From positions 40,492,432 through 40,556,431 of the forward strand of contig CM064417.1 in NCBI GenBank assembly GCA_032690845.1: DNA of 64,000 nucleotides. Direction: 5' to 3'. The position numbers were made by a program, and so were the translations under genes. The stretch comes from Eleusine coracana subsp. coracana. Lineage: Eukaryota; Streptophyta; Magnoliopsida; Poales; Poaceae. Below the pieces are notes generated by a model that ran no database searches, was not told the origin of the DNA, and worked only from the letters and a program-made list of their open reading frames with translations. Below are positions 58,298 through 64,000 of the stretch, piece after piece. Numbering within the stretch: position 1 is the first letter of the stretch; each line of letters starts with the position of its first letter.

Positions 58298-59240
58298 CTG
58301 AAGGAAAAAAGGAGTCTTCTGTGGATGCAACCTCCTTACCTGCAGTGCATGACAGACAAAGCATTCTACATTAGTGAATATTCAGATGATGAACAAATGA
58401 AGTGCTTTGGAGAGAAAGGTCCGCATACACAATCACACGGAAAAACACAACATGGCGAACAGACATCCGGCAGCCATGGTTGGACGAGTACAGGGGCGTC
58501 CACGGCATACTGTTGGTGGTTGCTCAACTTTGGCTGTAGTCCTTATGATTGGGAATCTGTTGGTAACAAAAGGAGATATAACTCAGATAACTCATTATTT
58601 CACGTCCTGCAAATAACTAAATCTGAATGAATAATCTATTGAAGTTCAGGAGTAATTTGCATCGGAGGCTCGGAGTATACCAAGAACCAGTCTGATAATT
58701 TAACCATATACACAGTTACACACAGATCATTCTTGTGTGAAACAAACTAACTGGACAATCGTATCGAGTTCAGCAAAAGAACAATACTAAACAAATTCTA
58801 AAACCGAATGACAAGCGAAAACAACAGTATTTTGCCTAATAAGAAAACAGGAATCAGAGTGAGAAAATTACGAGCAGGGAGAGGGCGACAGAGAGATCAG
58901 CTCGGCGGATCTTGACGAGGAATATCGCCGTGTAGTGGCGATCAGAATCTGATCTCGGGGACGATCCCAAGGTGGCGACCAGGAGGAGAGGCGTTCGTGC
59001 TGCAGCACCAACGAAGAGGAGAGGAGATTTGGGGGTGGAGGCCGATGCGGACTGGAGACTGGCAGCCAGAAAACGCAGAGGCGCACCGCGCACGCGCACC
59101 ACTCCGGACGACGGGTGTGCGCGTGGACTGTGTGGAGTTACAGTGCAGAGACGAGAGATTGGTGCCGACTGCCGAGCCAAATCAGTCTTGCCCTGCTGCT
59201 TGGGTGTGGCTTGGGGCGCATACAACAGCATGGGGCTATA
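58298..59240 (-). other. Upstream leader exon, first intron and promoter of the SAC51-like gene
   Basis: About 58874-59200 is GC-rich on the minus strand and ends in a plausible donor (CTGCTC then GTAATTTTC), so it is probably the first 5' UTR exon. A TTCAG acceptor at 58298 could open the uORF exon. The plus-strand frame at 58325-58630 lies in this intron and I do not accept it as a gene. The transcription start was not fixed. Confidence 0.5.
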
Positions 59241-60331
59241 TGGTAGTATATGTGGATGTTTACCTTTACCTTTTTCTTTCTATCCTTTTTTGCTCCAAGT
59301 GTATTTGCTTTCTGTAACTTCGCCATGTTTCCATGGTTTGTGCGTTTTCTGGCTGTCATCCTGGGTTTCTTTGCATGTGAACTTAGCCCAGAGTTGGTAA
59401 AAGCGGTAGCTATCTGTAACCTGTTCATGAAGCAACAAATCACTCCCTAGTGCACGACCTTTTGCTAGTGGGGGACGATGAAATAGGCGTGCATGCTGGG
59501 CCGAGGGAACTCCCGGCTGTTTCCGGGGGGCAGAGAGAGCGACATGGCACCTAACTTAAATTTCCTCTAGCGATCCGGTGTTGACTCCCTCGCGCGCCTC
59601 CTCCTTCATTCGCCAGCTGCGGGCTGGAAACGTCGTCGATCGCGCGCAGTGCGTCGGCACCATGCGCCTAGCTGCGCGCGTCTCTTTCGCCGCCCAGGCA
59701 ACGGAGGAAGCTGCAGTGTGACACCATCCCATCCGGGTTGTTGCTGTCATCAGCGGTAAGAGCCGGGCTGAACGAGTAGAAAACGCACGCATGGAGGTCA
59801 GGCGATGAGTTGGTGACAGCGTGACACACATGACAATAATCCAGACTCCAGAGGCATCCACGGATTGCTCGACGCTCTTTCTTGGAGGTCAGTTCTCCAT
59901 GGAGTATGATTAGGTTTTGACACGGCTGGCGGGTAAAAGGTGCTTTCTGCTTTGGTAGCTTGGAGCAAGATGGATTGCTAGGATTAGTGAGTATGGCCGT
60001 ATATGTTTTGTTCTCCTGTGAATCCGTTTCGTGTATAATTCGTCGCCTGGTGATCAGAGCTGTCTTCTTGCAAAGCAAAGCACTGACATTCAGTGCTTTT
60101 CTCTCGCTCTCTTCCAATATTTTTTTTTAATGATTCAAGGATACTCGGCATGGCAAGAACAAAGCACTCCCTGCAACTGCAACTATTTTGGAGTATGGAA
60201 CCAGGCCCATATCGGGCCAATAGAAGAAACAGTACGATTGGGCCAGTTCGAACTTAATATTTGGGCTATATTGACAAACTGTGTAGCCTACGGCCTAGAT
60301 TAATTCTTGTTTGTTTAGATAGAGCTATATC
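59241..60331. other. Intergenic DNA, no gene recognised
   Basis: The minus-strand frames at 59556-59861 and 59668-60117 match nothing I know. Nothing else recognised. Confidence 0.4.
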
Positions 60332-61265
60332 TAGGCATCTGGGCCGGGCAATTTGGGCTAGCACGAGGCCCGACCATTTTGGCCCGGCACAGGCATGACA
60401 CGGCCCGGTCCAAAGCGGGCCCATGCCGGCATGGCCTGGCCCACCGTGCTGTGCTTGGGCCAAACCCTAAGCACGGGCATGACCCGCAGCACGGCCCGAT
60501 AAATTGGCGGCCCGGTCATTAGCCCGGCACTTTAGCAGGCCAGGCCGTTGCCCCCGCCCCGCGCCGGCCCATTGGCCCAGCCAACGCCCAACAGTCACGC
60601 ACTCACGCCCCCACCCCCGCCGCGTATAAAAATCGGCTCCAAACCCTAGCGTCTCAGGCTCTCTCATTTTCTCCTCCTTGGCGCCGCAGCGTAGCTCTCC
60701 TCTCGCTCTCGCCGTCTCGCGTATCGGCCTCGCTCTCACGCTCTCGCCGCCATAGCCCATAGCTGCGCCACCTTCTTCTCCTCCTCTCGTCGGTGGCTCG
60801 GTGCGTCGCCCTCTTGGCTCTCGTCGGTTGCCCCGACCCTGAGCGGCGAGCATGTGGTACTAGACTACTGGTAGCTCACGAGCCGACGACTTTAAAAGCG
60901 CCACTGCGAGCTAGTAAGTAGTAAGAACCCTTGATCTCCGTCTTCCTCTCTGTTTGCTTGTGTTTTTTGCTCTCTGTCCTTTGATCCGACCCTTGTTCTT
61001 GATGTTTTTCACGTTCTTGTAGGTGACGATGGCTGACACTCCATGCTCATCCCTGGATCTGACCGTCATCGAGCACGAAGTCGCCATGGAAAAGAATGCT
61101 GTGGAGGATGACGCTCGGGCGGTGTTGTTTGGCTCGGTTGCTGCTCTGGTTGACTTGGATGGCGCCAGCGTCGGAGCAGAGTGCAGTCCAGGGACTTCCA
61201 GTACCACGACGGTGAGCAAGAAAGGGCGTGGGAACAGCTATGCCATATGAAAGTACTTCGAGGAG
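60332..61265 (+). mobile_element. 5' end of a hAT (Ac-like) transposon with transposase N-terminus
   Basis: 60332-60560 is dense in GGCCCGGCA/GCCCGGC motifs on both strands, the subterminal repeats of grass Ac-like hAT elements. A TATA-like GTATAAAAATC at about 60624 is followed by a CT-rich leader. The coding part starts at the ATG at 61029 (MADTPCSSLDLTVIEHEV) and reads to VSKKGRGNSYAI. There TGA (61248-61250) replaces the Trp expected in the BED zinc finger (xxW-KYFEE). Coding continues as KYFEE up to 61265, where a Tat-type LTR begins. The rest of the transposase is absent from the window. The element is dead. Confidence 0.8.
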
Positions 61266-61957
61266 TGTTGGTGTCACTAAGCGTAAGCTTCGGTGCCACG
61301 AACAGGAAAGGAAAACGAAAAGAGGAATCTCGAAGGATTCAAAGTAAAGCGGTGGATGCTCTTCACATATTCCTAAAAAGATTCTCCCGTTACATGTAAG
61401 TAGGGGTGCTCTATTTATAGGCCCGTACTTAGGTCATATACAAATGACCATTTTGTCCCTAATTACCTGCTTTATTCTATGAATATTCGGTACAAAATGG
61501 CCATAAAGGGTAAACTGGTCATTCAAGCCTTTCTCGTACCCTTCCTTGATCCACACGCTGTGACACATGTTGGTGCCACGTGTCACCTGTTACATCCTGT
61601 GCCTGTTTTTGGTCTTGAGCACAGACTTGTCCTCCGAAGGGATGGTGATACCCTTCGTTTTGGCCTGGTACCTTCGTGAGTCCCCGTGACTCGTGTTCTG
61701 TGTCGGGGTCTACTCTGGGCACAGCCTCACCCTTTGAAGGCTTGTAGCGATGTCCTTCGAATAGGGCCTGTTACCTTCGTGCGCTTCTGCCTTTCTTCCA
61801 CCTATACAGAAGGATCCTGATTCTTCTAGGGTCTCCAATGGGAACCCGCACCATGAAGCCGTGGTTAGTGAGAGGACAACAGTGGTTAGCCTCGACCCTC
61901 ATTCGTAGCCCGACTTTGGCAAGCCACGAAGGGTGGCTTACGAGGTGATCTCCAACA
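61266..61957 (-). repeat. 3' LTR of a second Tat-type element (minus orientation)
   Basis: On the minus strand it runs from TGTTGGAGATC (61957) to GACACCAACA (61266), 692 bp, with a TATAAATA box near 61418. Just before it on that strand stands CCCCTCGAGGGGCTAC, a typical PPT context. The insertion point lies in the hAT coding sequence. The partner LTR and the second target copy are beyond the window. Confidence 0.7.
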
Positions 61958-62119
61958 GTAGCCCCTCGAGGGGTGGGTCCAACTTTGATGGGCCGAAACC
62001 CTCGCTCCGATGGGATCTCTTACCAAAATGCCACCCTTCGAGCATCAAAGTTGGGTTGCGCAGAGTGTGGTTTACAACGGGGGCTAGTGTTTTTAGGTGT
62101 TATTTTTGAGGCCTCTGCC

Positions 62120-62127
62120 TATAAAAG
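62120..62127 (+). promoter_or_regulatory. TATA box for the antisense ORF
   Basis: TATAAAAG, 63 bases before the ATG at 62183 and outside the LTR. Confidence 0.6.
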
Positions 62128-62182
62128 GAGGGTGGTTATGGTAGAAAATTATTTTTACTACTCATCAGATTTCTGAGCTTGC

Positions 62183-64000
62183 ATGATGCCCGCCATTATG
62201 ACTATGACTCGGACGATAACCATTTCTGGGAGCGAATCTTCTTCTGGGAGTTCACCGAGCACTCTCCAAGGTAACCCTTGGATAATTTAGGTGTCGTGGC
62301 TGTTCGCATTCCCTTCTTATCTTTAAGTTACTGTGCTCTTAGTTCTCACGCCTCCGTAGTAAATGCTAGTTTGTTTTCACCTAACTATATAAGCGAGGGG
62401 TAGGGGGGGGGGGCTTCAATACTTACGAAGGTTTCTTGCCCTAGGTTTCGTTTGCTTTTTTTTTTTGCCTTTGCTTTGCTGAGACTTCGCACATTGTGAT
62501 TGCGTAAGATAGGGTTGGATTTGCTTCAAAGCATAGTTTGAGGTGTGCCTCGTAGTGGTCAAACTAGATCATGCCTCTCGACTCATTTTGCTTTTTCAAA
62601 GGTTTATAACTATTCTTTTTGTTAATTTCATCGTTCGGTTTGGTTTCAGGATCTCAAGACATGGCCCGAGTTGCGTAAACTGCTCGACCCGACGAGGCAT
62701 CTTTGGAGGGGAGCCGACCTCCACCGGATTCTAAGATTGTTGCTGCGGAGGCTGAAGCAGACGCTGCCTTCGTCCGGTGCTTGGAAGAGACTCTGATTAC
62801 CGGTCCAGAGGGCAAGGCTTAGGATCCTCCTCGAGCCACTAGTGAAGACGTCGAAGATGAGGAAGAGGACGACGACGGGGATGAAGAGGAGGATGAGGAC
62901 GAAGACGAGGTTGAGGACGAGGAATTTCATCCTCGAGGTGGGGACAGAGTTGTCGCTGAAGCTCAGGCCCAGGGCTCAAGTCGCAAGATTCGAAGCTCCG
63001 GTCCTCATGAGGAGAGTTTGGAAGGCGTAGATGCTGACGTTAGTGAACTCCTGCCATTTGGTGCCCTTGGGCATCATAAGGGTTGGAAAGGGAAGAACAA
63101 AAAAGGTGAGGAGCCGAGGCCTCAGACCTTTGTATTTGACAAATCCCGCTCTAGAGCTGCCGTGGTTACGAACCTCATCAAGTTGGGATGTTTTACTGCT
63201 GATGAGGCTCGGCTACCCGGCCAGGAAGAGATTCCTAGCCCCCATGAAGACGAGGCTGTGGTCTTTGAAGAGCAATTTATCACCGGACTGCCCTTTCCCT
63301 GCTCATCCTTTGTGGGGGAAGTGTTGGACAGATTCAATGTTCAGCTTCACCACATTAGTCCAAGCGGGATAGCGATGCTTAGCAAATTTGCTAGGGGGAT
63401 GCTTAGTTATCAAGGGAAACCTGATATCAAGGTGTTCTGCAAATACTACTGTGCTCAGTACCAGCCGAAGCTTATCAAGATTGACGACATGACACATGAG
63501 GCGGAATTTGGTTGCATCACCTTCGTGCCTCGCTTTCGATGAAATGACCAGTTTGTTAAGTGTAGTCGTAACCGCTGGGGTGACAAGTGGCACGAGAGCT
63601 GGTTATATGTTAAGGTTCCTTCAGAGGTTGCTGTTGTGGATGAGAAAGAAACGAAGATTTTTCCACTGGCCTCACGCCTTACCCCGAGTGCCTTAGGGTT
63701 GCAAAAATGACGCTATTTTTCACATCGCCGCTTATAACTCCAGTGGCCGTGATCTCATTGAGGAGTTCATTGCTGCTAACAAGTGGCCTCTGTGCGAAGG
63801 TTGTGCGATCCCTGGCTTTATTCATTAGAGGATTCCTTCGAGGACTGAAATCATTATACCGTTTCCTGAGGTCCCTGTAGACAAACGGGGCCTTGGCAAT
63901 GATGAATTTTTGGCTTTCTTGCTTCATGTCGGTGAAGCTATGGTGGGTCCATACACCCGCGAGGAGCACAAACATACCTGCTAGAGGACCTCGCACAACA
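62183..64000 (+). pseudogene. Antisense ORF of the second Tat-type element (Transposase_28-like), runs off the right end
   Basis: Exon 1 is 62183-62270 (MMPAIMTMTRTITISGSES) with a GTAAC donor. Exon 2 starts at 62650 after TTTCAG and stays in frame by phase. Early in exon 2 TAA and later TAG stand where Gln would keep the frame open. Next is an acidic Asp/Glu run (about 62850-62920), then the globular domain at 63018-63542 (SPHEDEAVVFEEQFITGLPF, PSGIAMLSKFARGML), typical of proteins annotated as putative gypsy type transposon. A TGA follows at about 63541, then a frameshift, and related sequence continues to the window edge (AYNSSGRDLIEEFIAANKWP). Non-functional. Confidence 0.75.

Larger units (their letters stand above)
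61266..64000 (-). mobile_element. Second Ty3/Gypsy Tat-type element, 3' part, continues past the window
   Basis: It has the same plan as the element at the left edge: an LTR, a spacer with a TATA box on the opposite strand, then an ORF antisense to the element. The ORF here lies on the plus strand, so the element is in minus orientation. Gag-pol is not in view; the class is inferred from architecture and the antisense ORF product. Confidence 0.62.

Noticed and set aside
58325..58630. Plus-strand ORF in the SAC51-like leader intron
   Set aside because: No recognisable domain, and it lies opposite an intron of a supported gene.
1..64000. CRISPR arrays, rRNA or tRNA genes
   Set aside because: No regularly spaced direct repeats and no tRNA- or rRNA-like sequence were noticed. 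A tRNA scan would be needed to exclude tRNA genes fully.

Overview
The window is nuclear DNA of a grass (Poaceae), probably a large-genome PACMAD species such as an Andropogonoid. The reasons are split plant genes with GT-AG introns, GC-rich first exons beside AT-rich introns, grass-type Stowaway, Tourist and Helitron relics, and layered LTR retrotransposons. Species assignment is inference. No prokaryotic, organellar or viral replicon features and no CRISPR array were seen.

Five host genes are supported. (1) An intronless OVATE family protein gene at 24607-25770 (-); a broken second copy lies at about 13860-14990. (2) An 11-exon gene for the AP-4 adaptor beta subunit at 32135-38882 (+), complete at 846 aa. 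(3) A single-exon TOM7 gene at 40165-40407 (-), convergent with AP-4 beta. (4) A three-exon group IIc WRKY transcription factor gene at 44814-46831 (+), 346 aa. (5) A SAC51-like atypical bHLH gene at 56641-57333 (-). Its leader carries a spliced 48-codon upstream ORF (58263-58156 joined to 57624-57586) that resembles the conserved SAC51 uORF peptide. This is the most interesting regulatory element in the window.

The rest is mostly mobile DNA. In 1-13500 a minus-strand LINE was invaded by a Ty3/Gypsy element of Tat type (antisense ORF at 410-8555, 3' LTR at 9563-9932). That element was invaded by a deleted Copia element (2827-8099, TSD AAACC). The same LINE also carries a solo LTR (11141-12508, TSD AGCCT). 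A Helitron-like piece follows at 13041-13512. Then come a decayed retroelement ORF (17470-19180, -) and a Mutator-like transposase gene (about 19690-23100, -). Small MITEs dot the gene-bearing centre. On the right are a long-inverted-repeat element with a solo LTR in one arm (51339-53130), another solo LTR (53878-55203) related to the one at 11141 but in opposite orientation, and a hAT 5' end (60332-61265). The hAT is cut by a second Tat-type element (3' LTR 61266-61957, antisense ORF running off the right end).

The host genes do not form a pathway. They cover vesicle sorting (AP-4), mitochondrial import (TOM7) and transcriptional control (OFP, WRKY, SAC51-like bHLH). Many stops in the mobile-element ORFs sit where Gln or Trp is expected, the pattern left by C-to-T decay of methylated DNA.
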